This document shows, piece by piece, positions 54,797 to 63,438 of a DNA stretch of 64,000 nucleotides. Each line of letters begins with the position of its first letter. Within the stretch, counting starts at the first letter, position 1. Location of the stretch: NCBI RefSeq assembly GCF_017352215.1, contig NZ_CP071444.1:310001-374000 (forward strand). Direction: 5' to 3'. Below the pieces are notes generated by a model that worked only from the letters and a program-made list of their open reading frames with translations, was not told the origin of the DNA and ran no database searches. The position numbers were made by a program, and so were the translations under genes. This DNA is from Alkalibacter rhizosphaerae (lineage in GTDB: Bacteria; Bacillota; Clostridia; Eubacteriales; Alkalibacteraceae).

Positions 54797-56716
54797 ATGA
54801 ATAAAACAGAACTATTGGGTCGTTGGACCAAAGAAAAATCAGAAGAACTCTACGGCATCAAAAACTGGGGTGCCGGATATTTTTCCATTTCCGACAATGG
54901 AGAAGTGCTGGTCAATCCATACCGAAACAACAAGGAATCCAGCATTTCTTTTATGGACATGATTTCCGGGATCCGGGAGCGGGGCTTGGACATGCCTGTT
55001 TTGCTGCGTTTTGAAAATTTACTGGATGCCCAGATCTCCTTTTTGAACGAATCCTTTTTAAAAGCCATGAAGTCCTTGAATTATCAGGGCACTTATCGGG
55101 GTGTATATCCCGTCAAAGTCAATCAGCAACAGCAGGTCATCGAAGAAGTGACCAAATTCGGCCAACGATACCACCATGGACTGGAAGTGGGAAGCAAGCC
55201 GGAGTTGATTGCCGCCCTTGCCCATCTCAAGGACAAGGAGGCCTGTCTGATCTGCAACGGATACAAGGATGCGGAGTTCATCGACCTGGTCCTTTATGCC
55301 GTGAAAATGGGCTACAAGTGCTTTTTTGTCATCGAAGTACCGGGAGAGCTGGACCTGTTGATGGAGCGAAGCAAGGCACTGGATATCGATCCTTACATCG
55401 GGATCCGCATCAAGCTCTCTGCAAAAGCCGGCGGCCACTGGACCGATTCCGGTGGAGATCGAAGCATTTTCGGACTCAACATGTCCCAGGTCATCACCAT
55501 CGTCGATCAATTGAAAGAACATGGCAAACTGGATTGTCTTCGTTTGATGCACTATCACCTGGGATCACAGATCCCCAATATCCGGGACATCCGTTCCGCT
55601 GTTCTGGAGGCCACCCGGGTCTACGCAGAATTGGTCAAGGAAGGTGCTCCCATGGGATATCTGGATCTTGGCGGCGGTTTGGCCGTCGATTACGACGGAT
55701 CCAACACCAACTACACCAACAGCCGAAACTACTCTGTTGAAGAATACTGCACCGACATCGTGGAAGCCGTCATGTCCATATTGGAGCCGTCGGAAGTGCC
55801 CCACCCCATCATCGTGACGGAATCGGGAAGAACCACGGTAGCTTATTATTCGGTACTCCTGTTCAATGTTCTCGATGTGGAAAAACTGGAAGAATACGAG
55901 TTACCGGATCAACTGACGGAAGAGACGCCGGATCAGATCAAGTACCTTTTTGAAGCATACAAGGGACTGACCCTGAAGAACATCCAGGAATGCTACAATG
56001 ACGGTCTTTATTATCGAGACCAGATCCGGGAAATGTTCAAACACGGAACCATCAGCTTGCGCCAACGATCTTTCTCGGAAAAAATCTTCTGGAGCCTGAT
56101 CAGCAAGATCGCCAAGGAAAAGACAAAACTGAAAAATCCTCCACCGGACTTGGAAGATCTGGAAAGCGCCATTGCCGACATATACTATTGTAATTTTTCC
56201 GTGTTTCAATCCATTCCGGACAGCTGGGCCATCGATCAGCTTTTCCCCATCATGCCCCTGCACCGATTGACGGAATTGCCGAAGCGAAACGGGATCATCG
56301 CCGACATCACCTGCGACTGCGATGGAAAGATCGACCGGTTCATCGACTTGCATGATGTGCGAAGCACCCTGCCCCTTCACGAACTGAAAAACGGGGACGA
56401 TTATTACCTGGGCGTCTTTCTGGTCGGTGCCTATCAGGAGACCTTGGGAGACCTCCACAACCTCTTTGGCGATACCAACGTGGTCAGCGTGCGGATCTAC
56501 CCCGACGGCAATTACGATTTCGTCAAGGAGATCCAGGGAGACAGCGTGGCAGATGTTCTTTCCTACGTGGAATACGACCCGAAAGAACTGCTGGATCGGT
56601 TCCGGGAAACCGCCGAAGACGCAGTGAGGGAAGGACAGATCAATCCAACAGACCGACGGGAGATCATGCGGGCTTATGATACCGGCCTTCGCGGGTATAC
56701 CTATTACGAACGGTAA
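54797..56716 (+). CDS. speA: biosynthetic arginine decarboxylase SpeA
   Basis: 639 residues, long fold-type III (alanine racemase-like) PLP enzyme. PLP lysine in GVYPVKVNQQ near 105; GLEVGSKPEL; HYHLGSQIPNI; YLDLGGGLAVDYDGS; C-terminal CDCDGKID with the catalytic Cys. It makes agmatine from arginine. SD GGAAGG before ATG. An agmatinase is not in the window, but the later steps to spermidine are encoded at 61-63 kb. Confidence 0.95.
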   Translation: MNKTELLGRWTKEKSEELYGIKNWGAGYFSISDNGEVLVNPYRNNKESSISFMDMISGIRERGLDMPVLLRFENLLDAQISFLNESFLKAMKSLNYQGTYRGVYPVKVNQQQQVIEEVTKFGQRYHHGLEVGSKPELIAALAHLKDKEACLICNGYKDAEFIDLVLYAVKMGYKCFFVIEVPGELDLLMERSKALDIDPYIGIRIKLSAKAGGHWTDSGGDRSIFGLNMSQVITIVDQLKEHGKLDCLRLMHYHLGSQIPNIRDIRSAVLEATRVYAELVKEGAPMGYLDLGGGLAVDYDGSNTNYTNSRNYSVEEYCTDIVEAVMSILEPSEVPHPIIVTESGRTTVAYYSVLLFNVLDVEKLEEYELPDQLTEETPDQIKYLFEAYKGLTLKNIQECYNDGLYYRDQIREMFKHGTISLRQRSFSEKIFWSLISKIAKEKTKLKNPPPDLEDLESAIADIYYCNFSVFQSIPDSWAIDQLFPIMPLHRLTELPKRNGIIADITCDCDGKIDRFIDLHDVRSTLPLHELKNGDDYYLGVFLVGAYQETLGDLHNLFGDTNVVSVRIYPDGNYDFVKEIQGDSVADVLSYVEYDPKELLDRFRETAEDAVREGQINPTDRREIMRAYDTGLRGYTYYER

Positions 56717-56743
56717 ATACACGTAAAAACAAGATGTTGTGTT

Positions 56744-56772
56744 TTGCCTTCGTCATTTGTGGTATATAGTAT
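56744..56772 (+). promoter_or_regulatory. rubrerythrin promoter
   Basis: TTGCCT (56744-56749), 17-nt spacer, TAGTAT (56767-56772). Confidence 0.55.
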
Positions 56773-56822
56773 AAAGATGTGAAAGATCACATCCAAATGA
56801 AAACATTGGAATGGAGGCAATT

Positions 56823-57317
56823 ATGGAAAATTCGAAAACACTAAAGAACCTGATGGATGCTTTTGCCGGAGAATCCCAGGCAAACAGAAAATATCTGGCT
56901 TTTTCTAAAAAAGCGGCAGCAGAAGGCAAAAACAATGCAGCCAAGCTGTTCAAGGCTGCCAGCGACGCGGAGACACTTCACGCGCTGAAGCACTTTGAAG
57001 TGGCAGGTAAGATCAAAGACACGGCAACCAACCTTCAAGCTGCAGTAGACGGAGAAAACTACGAAGCGGAAAGCATGTATCCAGAATTTTTGGAAGCTGC
57101 AAAAGAAGAAGGCAACAAGGAAGCCATCCGCACCTTTACTTTCGCCCTCAAAGCAGAAGAAGTCCACGCCAAGTTGTACCAGGAAGCCCTGGAAAACATG
57201 GATGAAGAGGAAGAAGTATTCTACTATCTCTGCCCTGTCTGCGGCAACATCGAAAAAGCTCGACCGGATACCTGCTTCATCTGCGGCGCACCTGGCGACA
57301 AGTTCATCAAATATTAA
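56823..57317 (+). CDS. rbr: rubrerythrin
   Basis: 164 residues. Ferritin-like diiron domain with ligands in GESQANRKYLAFSKKA, DAETLHALKH and AEEVHAKLY; C-terminal rubredoxin-like iron site with CPVCG and CFICG. It reduces hydrogen peroxide in anaerobes with electrons from rubredoxin or NADH systems. Standard rubrerythrin, with the rubredoxin domain last. ATG 56823, 5 nt after GGAGG. Single gene, closed by a terminator. Confidence 0.96.
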   Translation: MENSKTLKNLMDAFAGESQANRKYLAFSKKAAAEGKNNAAKLFKAASDAETLHALKHFEVAGKIKDTATNLQAAVDGENYEAESMYPEFLEAAKEEGNKEAIRTFTFALKAEEVHAKLYQEALENMDEEEEVFYYLCPVCGNIEKARPDTCFICGAPGDKFIKY

Positions 57318-57329
57318 AAAGAATAAAAA

Positions 57330-57360
57330 ACAAACGACCGGATCACATCCGGTCGTTTGT
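57330..57360. terminator. bidirectional terminator between rbr and sfsA
   Basis: Fourteen-bp perfect stem ACAAACGACCGGAT and its complement around CAC, between converging genes, A run on one side. Confidence 0.9.
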
Positions 57361-57364
57361 CTGT

Positions 57365-58066
57365 TTAAAGCTGAATGGGGATGGGCCGGTCCAGAACAAT
57401 GGCATCCCTTGCTACCAAAGTATCGTAACAAAGGATCTCCACGCCCATGTTCCTGGCATGACGAAGGGCTTCCCCGAATTTCGGATCTGTTTCATCATTG
57501 GGCTCAAAACGGATGGGCCCTTTCATCTGGATGAGAAAAAAGACAAAATTCCGATATCCTTCCATTTGCAACTCTTTCAACTCGTTCAAATGTTTCCTTC
57601 CCCGTTCCGTCGGAGCGTCCGGGAACCGGGCCACACCATCTTCTTCAAGGGTCACGCCCTTTACTTCGATGTATCCCTTGGCTTCTTTTGTCTCACAATA
57701 AAAGTCGAACCGGGATCTTCCCACCGTCGCTTCCCTTTTATAAAAGGTCACTTCTCCGATCTCCGGGATGGACCCTTCCTTTAAACCTTCTTCTACTACA
57801 CTGTTGGGAACCTGGGAATCCATGTTGACCAAAATATATTTTCCGTCGTTCCCCTTTTTTTCTACGGCGATCAGACTGAATTTGGTCTTCCGATTTGGAT
57901 TGGTAGCCTCTTCCAGGTACACGATGCTGTCCTCCAAGAGCAGCTCTGCACACCGACCGGTATTTTTAACGTGGGCGATCTCTTCCTGTTCCCCCACCCC
58001 TACTCGAGCAATGAAACGATTGGGCCTCTTTATGAAATGTCCTTTTATGATCCGACCGTATTTCAT
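57365..58066 (-). CDS. sfsA: SfsA family protein (DNA/RNA nuclease-like)
   Basis: 233 residues. HVKNTGRCAELL, LVNMDSQVPN, the nuclease-like block GRSRFDFYCE then GYIEVKGVTLEEDGVARFPD, and FPDAPTERG are the SfsA signature. First named for sugar fermentation stimulation in E. coli; the fold suggests a nuclease. It starts 5 nt after the GPH transporter stop, so both are in one operon. Confidence 0.95.
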   Translation of the reverse strand: MKYGRIIKGHFIKRPNRFIARVGVGEQEEIAHVKNTGRCAELLLEDSIVYLEEATNPNRKTKFSLIAVEKKGNDGKYILVNMDSQVPNSVVEEGLKEGSIPEIGEVTFYKREATVGRSRFDFYCETKEAKGYIEVKGVTLEEDGVARFPDAPTERGRKHLNELKELQMEGYRNFVFFLIQMKGPIRFEPNDETDPKFGEALRHARNMGVEILCYDTLVARDAIVLDRPIPIQL

Positions 58067-58071
58067 GGTTC

Positions 58072-59517
58072 CTACTCCTCTTCCGCCTGCAGCTCGATAT
58101 CTGTTTGGATCCGTTCGATCCGATCCTTGTTCAACCCATACATGGAGATGGCAACATAGGAAGCCATAAAACCAACGATGGAGCCGATCCCGATAAAAAG
58201 TCCCATGGATATGGCCGTAGTATTTCCCTGCATGGCATTGGAAGCATCAAACTTCACAAAATCCAAAAACCAGCCGATCAGTAGAAGGGTAATGGATTGG
58301 GACAATTTATAAAACATGGTGAGAAAGCCGTAGTAGCTGCCTTCCGCCCGTTCTCCGCTTTGGAGCTCGTCCTTGTCCACCACATCCGCCATCATGGACT
58401 GGGGCAGGGTAAACAATCCGGATGTACCAAAGCCCGCCAATGCTGCAAAGGGAATGAAATACCAGACGATCCCCTGGACTTGCTGGCGGAACAATACCAT
58501 GACCGAAAACATAACGCAGCTAACCAAAGAGATCAAGATCCCGATTTTCATGGATGGTTTCTTGTCCAAATGCAAACTGATTTTATACCACAGGGGCTGT
58601 GCCAGGATGGATACGGCAAATTGAACGCCAACGATGATGGCGATCTGCTGGCTGCTAAAAAAGAAGGTGAAGGTAAACACATGGAGGCCCATGTTTGCCA
58701 ATAACGCAGAGGCAATATTATTGAACATGTAGGATAAAGAAACGGCGCGAAATTCCCTGTTTATAAATATACGGCGAAATTCCTCCAGCATCTGTCTGGG
58801 TTGGAATCCCTTTTTCTCGGACAGCATATGTTCCTTCAGTACTGGAATGTACTTCTTGGTCGTCAACACGGTAAACAGGCTGAATCCCACCACCACCAGG
58901 CTGGAGAAAATGCCCATGAGCCGGTAAGACTGGGGATTGAGCTGACCAGACGGAAACAATGACGTTGGCTGAAAAAATACATACATGCCAAATACGGAGA
59001 CAAAAGCCAGCCCCAACAGGAAAAAAACGGTTTTTACACTTTGGATCTCCGTTCTCTCATGATAGTCTTTTGACAATTCTGCTCCCAATGCAGAATATGG
59101 GGTGACATAGATGGTGCTGAATGTCTTGATGGACAAGATCAGCAGCAAAATCATCCCGAATTTCATGCCGGTAGACATATCCGGGTCCAGATTCCATAGA
59201 AACAGATTTGCCACGGCCATGCCCATGCCGCCTATGAGCAGGTACTGGTGACGTCGCCCAAACCTTTTGGATCGGGTCGAATCCGAAATATAACCCATGA
59301 ACGGATCTGTCACTGCATCCCAGACGATACTCAGGCTCATGGCCGTACCGATAAACCCGCCCGGAATACCCAGAATGACCGTGCAATAGAATACCAAATA
59401 AGTGCCCACCACCTGCTGTATGACGCCTGTGCTGAAATTTCCGGAACCGTAACCGATTTTATCAAAAAAAGATATGTCGCTTTGTTGTTTTCTTATTGTC
59501 GTTTGCAAAAGATTCAC
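58072..59517 (-). CDS. GPH-family (glycoside-pentoside-hexuronide) sugar:cation symporter
   Basis: 481 residues, about 12 helices. KIGYGSGNFSTGV start, WDAVTDPFMGYISDSTRSKRFGRR between helices 2 and 3 (the family's conserved DP-G--SD-T-S--GRR), and PYSALGAELS. GPH proteins import sugars such as melibiose with Na or H ions; no sugar enzymes sit beside it, so the substrate is open. Starts at GTG 59517 with GGAGG close upstream. Confidence 0.9.
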   Translation of the reverse strand: MNLLQTTIRKQQSDISFFDKIGYGSGNFSTGVIQQVVGTYLVFYCTVILGIPGGFIGTAMSLSIVWDAVTDPFMGYISDSTRSKRFGRRHQYLLIGGMGMAVANLFLWNLDPDMSTGMKFGMILLLILSIKTFSTIYVTPYSALGAELSKDYHERTEIQSVKTVFFLLGLAFVSVFGMYVFFQPTSLFPSGQLNPQSYRLMGIFSSLVVVGFSLFTVLTTKKYIPVLKEHMLSEKKGFQPRQMLEEFRRIFINREFRAVSLSYMFNNIASALLANMGLHVFTFTFFFSSQQIAIIVGVQFAVSILAQPLWYKISLHLDKKPSMKIGILISLVSCVMFSVMVLFRQQVQGIVWYFIPFAALAGFGTSGLFTLPQSMMADVVDKDELQSGERAEGSYYGFLTMFYKLSQSITLLLIGWFLDFVKFDASNAMQGNTTAISMGLFIGIGSIVGFMASYVAISMYGLNKDRIERIQTDIELQAEEE

Positions 59518-59591
59518 CTTTCCTCCAATATCATGGATTCTTCATTCTATCATATTTTCCTTGCCTGTTCACTGGAAAATGATCCTTTGAA

Positions 59592-59620
59592 TTGATATAA
59601 TTATTTGATTCGATTATAAT
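59592..59620 (+). promoter_or_regulatory. promoter of citrate synthase-spermidine operon
   Basis: TTGATA (59592-59597), 17-nt spacer, TATAAT (59615-59620). Confidence 0.8.
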
Positions 59621-59683
59621 AGATAGTACACTTTGATAAATAATATCATGTTTAGATATACAGAAATGCAAGGAGGTATGCAC

Positions 59684-61024
59684 ATGTTAAAGGAATTGAC
59701 CCAAATGGCGGAAAAGAGCAGCTACATCGATCCTGCACTATACACCAAATATGAAGTAAAAAGAGGTCTTCGAGATATAACCGGCAAGGGAGTTTTGACA
59801 GGACTGACGGAGATCGGAGAAGTCCACTCCTATATTATTTGCGACAATGAAATGGTCCCCGAGCCGGGACGATTGTTTTACCGGGGCATCGATGTCGCCG
59901 ACCTGACCGAAGGATTCATGAAAGAAAATCGACCGGGCTATGAAGAAACGGTTTATCTTTTACTGTTCGGAAGCTTGCCGACAAGAGCGCGTCTGGAAGA
60001 ATTCAACGAATTGCTGGCAGATTACCGGACCCTGCCAAGGAGTTTTGTTCGGGACATGATCCTGAAGGCTCCCAGCAAGGACGTCATGAACATGCTGGCG
60101 CGAAGCGTGTTGGCCCTTTACAGTTATGATGACAACGCCGATGATTTGAGCATTGAAAATGTGGTTCGGCAAAGTCTTGGACTCATTGCCCAATTTCCCA
60201 TGCTAGCCGTTTACAGTTACCAGGCCATCAATCATTATCACGGCAACCAAAGTTTGATCATCCACAGTCCCAAACGGGAATATTCCACAGCGGAAAACAT
60301 TCTTCACCTGTTGCGACCGGACAGTTCCTTTACTCCCCTGGAAGCGCAATTGTTGGATCTTGCTTTGGTCCTTCATGCAGAGCATGGCGGAGGAAACAAT
60401 TCTTCCTTCACCACCCATGTGGTCAGTTCCACCGGAACGGATACTTATTCGGCCATCGCCGCAGCATTAAGTGCCTTGAAAGGTCCCAGACATGGAGGCG
60501 CCAACATCAAGGTGGTCCAAATGTTCGATGACATCAAAAACAACGTCAGCGACTGGCAGGATGAAGGTCAATTGAGGACTTATCTCCGACGTTTGCTGAA
60601 CAAGGAAGGCTTCGACCGGACCGGGCTCATATACGGCATGGGACATGCCGTATACTCCATATCAGATCCCAGGGCGGAGATTTTGAAAGCTCATTGCAAA
60701 AGTCTTGCCAGCGACAAGGGGCTTGACGATGAATTCGATCTGCACCAACGAATCGAGCGTTTGGCCCAGGAAGTGATCCAGGAGGAACGAAAAATCTACA
60801 AGGGAGTCAGCGCCAACGTCGACTTTTACTCCGGTTTTGTGTATCGAATGCTCAACCTGCCACCAGAATTGCTGACACCCATCTTTGCCATATCCAGGAT
60901 CTCAGGATGGAGCGCCCATCGAATCGAAGAATTGGTGAACAAGGGCAAGATCATACGCCCCGCATACAAAAGCATCTCCAAGCGATGCGACTACATCGCT
61001 TTGGACGAACGAAATAATGAATAG
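59684..61024 (+). CDS. gltA: citrate synthase
   Basis: 446 residues. Catalytic His in LHAEHGGGNNSSFTTH, His in IYGMGHAVYSISDPR and Asp in NVDFYSGFVY make the full triad. It is the longer bacterial form with an N-terminal extension (DITGKGVLTGLTEIG, FYRGIDVADL) usual in Clostridia. It condenses oxaloacetate and acetyl-CoA; methylcitrate activity cannot be excluded. No aconitase or isocitrate dehydrogenase lies nearby. Start ATG 59684, 7 nt after GGAGG. The next gene starts 12 nt after its stop. Confidence 0.94.
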   Translation: MLKELTQMAEKSSYIDPALYTKYEVKRGLRDITGKGVLTGLTEIGEVHSYIICDNEMVPEPGRLFYRGIDVADLTEGFMKENRPGYEETVYLLLFGSLPTRARLEEFNELLADYRTLPRSFVRDMILKAPSKDVMNMLARSVLALYSYDDNADDLSIENVVRQSLGLIAQFPMLAVYSYQAINHYHGNQSLIIHSPKREYSTAENILHLLRPDSSFTPLEAQLLDLALVLHAEHGGGNNSSFTTHVVSSTGTDTYSAIAAALSALKGPRHGGANIKVVQMFDDIKNNVSDWQDEGQLRTYLRRLLNKEGFDRTGLIYGMGHAVYSISDPRAEILKAHCKSLASDKGLDDEFDLHQRIERLAQEVIQEERKIYKGVSANVDFYSGFVYRMLNLPPELLTPIFAISRISGWSAHRIEELVNKGKIIRPAYKSISKRCDYIALDERNNE

Positions 61025-61036
61025 GAGGAATGCACT

Positions 61037-62236
61037 ATGGGAAAAGCACTGATCATCGGAGCAGGCGGCGTGTCTAACGTTGTAGTACACAAATGCTGCC
61101 AAAATCCCGATGTATTCGAAGAAATTTGTTTGGCCAGCCGAACCAAGGCAAAATGCGATGCCATTGTGGCCAGCCTGCCGGAAACCAAAACAAAAGTAAC
61201 CACCGCCCAGGTGGATGCAGACAATACACAGGAAGTGGTGGACCTGATCCGATCCTTCCAGCCGGACATCGTCATCAACGTGGCCCTTCCCTATCAAGAC
61301 CTGACCATTATGGACGCCTGTCTTGAAACAGGAGTGGACTATCTGGATACAGCCAACTATGAGCCTCCGGATGTTCCCAAGTTTGAATACAAATGGCAAT
61401 GGGCTTATCGGGAAAAATTCAAAAAAGCCGGCATCACCGCCTTGCTGGGAAGCGGATTCGATCCGGGAGTAACTGGTGTTTTCAGCGCCTATGCCCAAAA
61501 ACACTATTTTGACGAGATCCACACCATCGATATCCTCGACGCCAATGCCGGAGACCACGGGTATTCTTTTGCCACCAATTTCAACCCGGAGATCAACATA
61601 CGGGAGATCACCGCCAACGGTCGTTATTTCAAAGACGGCCATTGGGTGGAAACAGAACCTCTGGAGATCAAGAAAGTCTACGACTTTCCCCAGATCGGTG
61701 AAAAGGACATTTATCTTCTCTATCACGAAGAGTTGGAATCCTTGTCCCAAAACATCAAAGGGATCAAACAGATCCGTTTTTGGATGACTTTCTCCCAAAA
61801 GTACCTGACACACTTGAACGTACTGCAAAATGTGGGAATGACCTCCATCGAACCCATCGAGTTTGAAGGAAAACAGATCGCACCCATCCACTTTTTAAAA
61901 GCCGTTCTCCCCGATCCAGCTTCTCTAGGACCTCGGACCAAGGGAAAAACCAACATCGGCTGTATCTTCCAGGGAAGGAAGGACGGGAAACCCCAAACCT
62001 ATTACGTCTACAATATTTGTGATCACGAAGAAGCATACAGGGAAGTTGGCTCCCAGGCCATTTCCTATACCACCGGCGTTCCCGCAATGATCGGAGCCAT
62101 GCTCATGCTCCAGGGGACCTGGAAAAAGCCCGGCGTGTACAACGTGGAAGAATTCGATCCGGATCCGTTCATGGATGCTCTCAATAAACACGGTTTGCCC
62201 TGGCACGAATCTTTCGAACCCACCTTGCTGGATTAG
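61037..62236 (+). CDS. carboxynorspermidine/carboxyspermidine dehydrogenase
   Basis: 399 residues, saccharopine dehydrogenase family. NAD(P) site KALIIGAGGVSNVVVHKC, DYLDTANYEPPD, LGSGFDPGVTGVF, and the DANAGDHG segment, all typical of CASDH. It joins aspartate semialdehyde to putrescine (or diaminopropane) by reductive amination. SD AGGAGG. Followed 9 nt later by its decarboxylase. Family members also include lysine-path enzymes; the neighbour decides the call. Confidence 0.93.
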   Translation: MGKALIIGAGGVSNVVVHKCCQNPDVFEEICLASRTKAKCDAIVASLPETKTKVTTAQVDADNTQEVVDLIRSFQPDIVINVALPYQDLTIMDACLETGVDYLDTANYEPPDVPKFEYKWQWAYREKFKKAGITALLGSGFDPGVTGVFSAYAQKHYFDEIHTIDILDANAGDHGYSFATNFNPEINIREITANGRYFKDGHWVETEPLEIKKVYDFPQIGEKDIYLLYHEELESLSQNIKGIKQIRFWMTFSQKYLTHLNVLQNVGMTSIEPIEFEGKQIAPIHFLKAVLPDPASLGPRTKGKTNIGCIFQGRKDGKPQTYYVYNICDHEEAYREVGSQAISYTTGVPAMIGAMLMLQGTWKKPGVYNVEEFDPDPFMDALNKHGLPWHESFEPTLLD

Positions 62237-62245
62237 GAGGACTTT

Positions 62246-63385
62246 ATGACTATCGACTTTCAAAAAGTACCTACTCCCTGCTATGTGGTGGATGAAGAGC
62301 TCATCAAACGAAATTTGGAGATCTTAAGGTCGGTCCAGGACCGGACCGGCTGCAGCATTTTGTTGGCCTTGAAAGGCTTTTCCATGCATGCCTTGTTTCC
62401 CTTGATCGGCGAATATCTAAAAGGCATCACCTCCAGTTCCCTTTTCGAAGCCAGGCTTGGTTTTGAAAAAATGGGAAAAGAAGTCCACGCCTATGCACCG
62501 GCATTTGTGGAAGAAGACTTTGACGAACTGCTGGGATATGTGGACCACCTGGTTTTCAATTCCTTTGCCCAATGGACCAAATACAAGGAAAAAGTGAATT
62601 CCCTGACGGACAAGAAAGTGGAATGTGGCATTCGCGTCAATCCCCAATATTCGGAAATCGCCACACCCATCTACAATCCCTGCTACATCAATTCCAGACT
62701 GGGCGTCACCCTGGAAAACTTTCGGGAAGACCTGCTGGACGGATTGGACGGACTGCATTTTCATACTTTGTGCGAACAAAATTCCGACACTTTGGAGAGG
62801 ACCATTCAAGTTGTGGACGAAAAATTCGGTCCTTATCTGAAAAACATGAAATGGCTCAACTTCGGGGGCGGACACCACATCACCCGGGATGATTACGACG
62901 TGGAAGCCTTGGTGCGCTCCATCGAGTTCATGCGGGACAAGTACGACCTGCAGATCTACCTGGAACCGGGAGAGGCCATTGCCCTGAACACCGGTTATCT
63001 GGTTGGATCCGTTTTGGACATTGTGGAAAACGGCATGGAGATCGCCATCATGGACACCAGTGCCGCCTGCCACATGCCCGACGTGCTGGAAATGCCCTAT
63101 CGACCCAACATCATCGGCAGCGGACAGCCGGGAGAATATGCCTACACCTACCGCCTTGGCGGCAACACCTGCCTGGCCGGCGACATCATCGGGGACTATT
63201 CTTTCAAGGAACCGCTGAAGCCTGGGGACAAGTTGGTTTTTTGCGACATGGCCCACTACACCATGGTAAAAAACAACATGTTCAACGGCGTCAACCTTCC
63301 TTCCATTGCCCTTCACAGCAAAGAGCGGGGACTGGAGATCCTGAGGACTTTCGGGTTTGAAGATTACGCCGGCAGATTATCTTAA
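62246..63385 (+). CDS. nspC: carboxynorspermidine/carboxyspermidine decarboxylase NspC
   Basis: 379 residues, fold-type III PLP enzyme. PLP lysine in LLALKGFSMHALF (about residue 43); LHFHTLCE; LNFGGGHHITR; LEPGEAIALNTGY; GNTCLAGD. It decarboxylates carboxyspermidine to spermidine, the last step of the route that avoids decarboxylated SAM. SD AGGAGG. The operon ends at the terminator 8 nt after it. Confidence 0.95.
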   Translation: MTIDFQKVPTPCYVVDEELIKRNLEILRSVQDRTGCSILLALKGFSMHALFPLIGEYLKGITSSSLFEARLGFEKMGKEVHAYAPAFVEEDFDELLGYVDHLVFNSFAQWTKYKEKVNSLTDKKVECGIRVNPQYSEIATPIYNPCYINSRLGVTLENFREDLLDGLDGLHFHTLCEQNSDTLERTIQVVDEKFGPYLKNMKWLNFGGGHHITRDDYDVEALVRSIEFMRDKYDLQIYLEPGEAIALNTGYLVGSVLDIVENGMEIAIMDTSAACHMPDVLEMPYRPNIIGSGQPGEYAYTYRLGGNTCLAGDIIGDYSFKEPLKPGDKLVFCDMAHYTMVKNNMFNGVNLPSIALHSKERGLEILRTFGFEDYAGRLS

Positions 63386-63391
63386 AATCAA

Positions 63392-63419
63392 AGGGAGCAG
63401 CAAGTGCTGCTCCTCTTTT
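63392..63419 (+). terminator. terminator of the spermidine operon
   Basis: GGAGCAGCA-AG-TGCTGCTCC stem (63394-63413) followed by TCTTTT. Confidence 0.85.
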
Positions 63420-63438
63420 AAGTAAGGAGAAAAAATGT

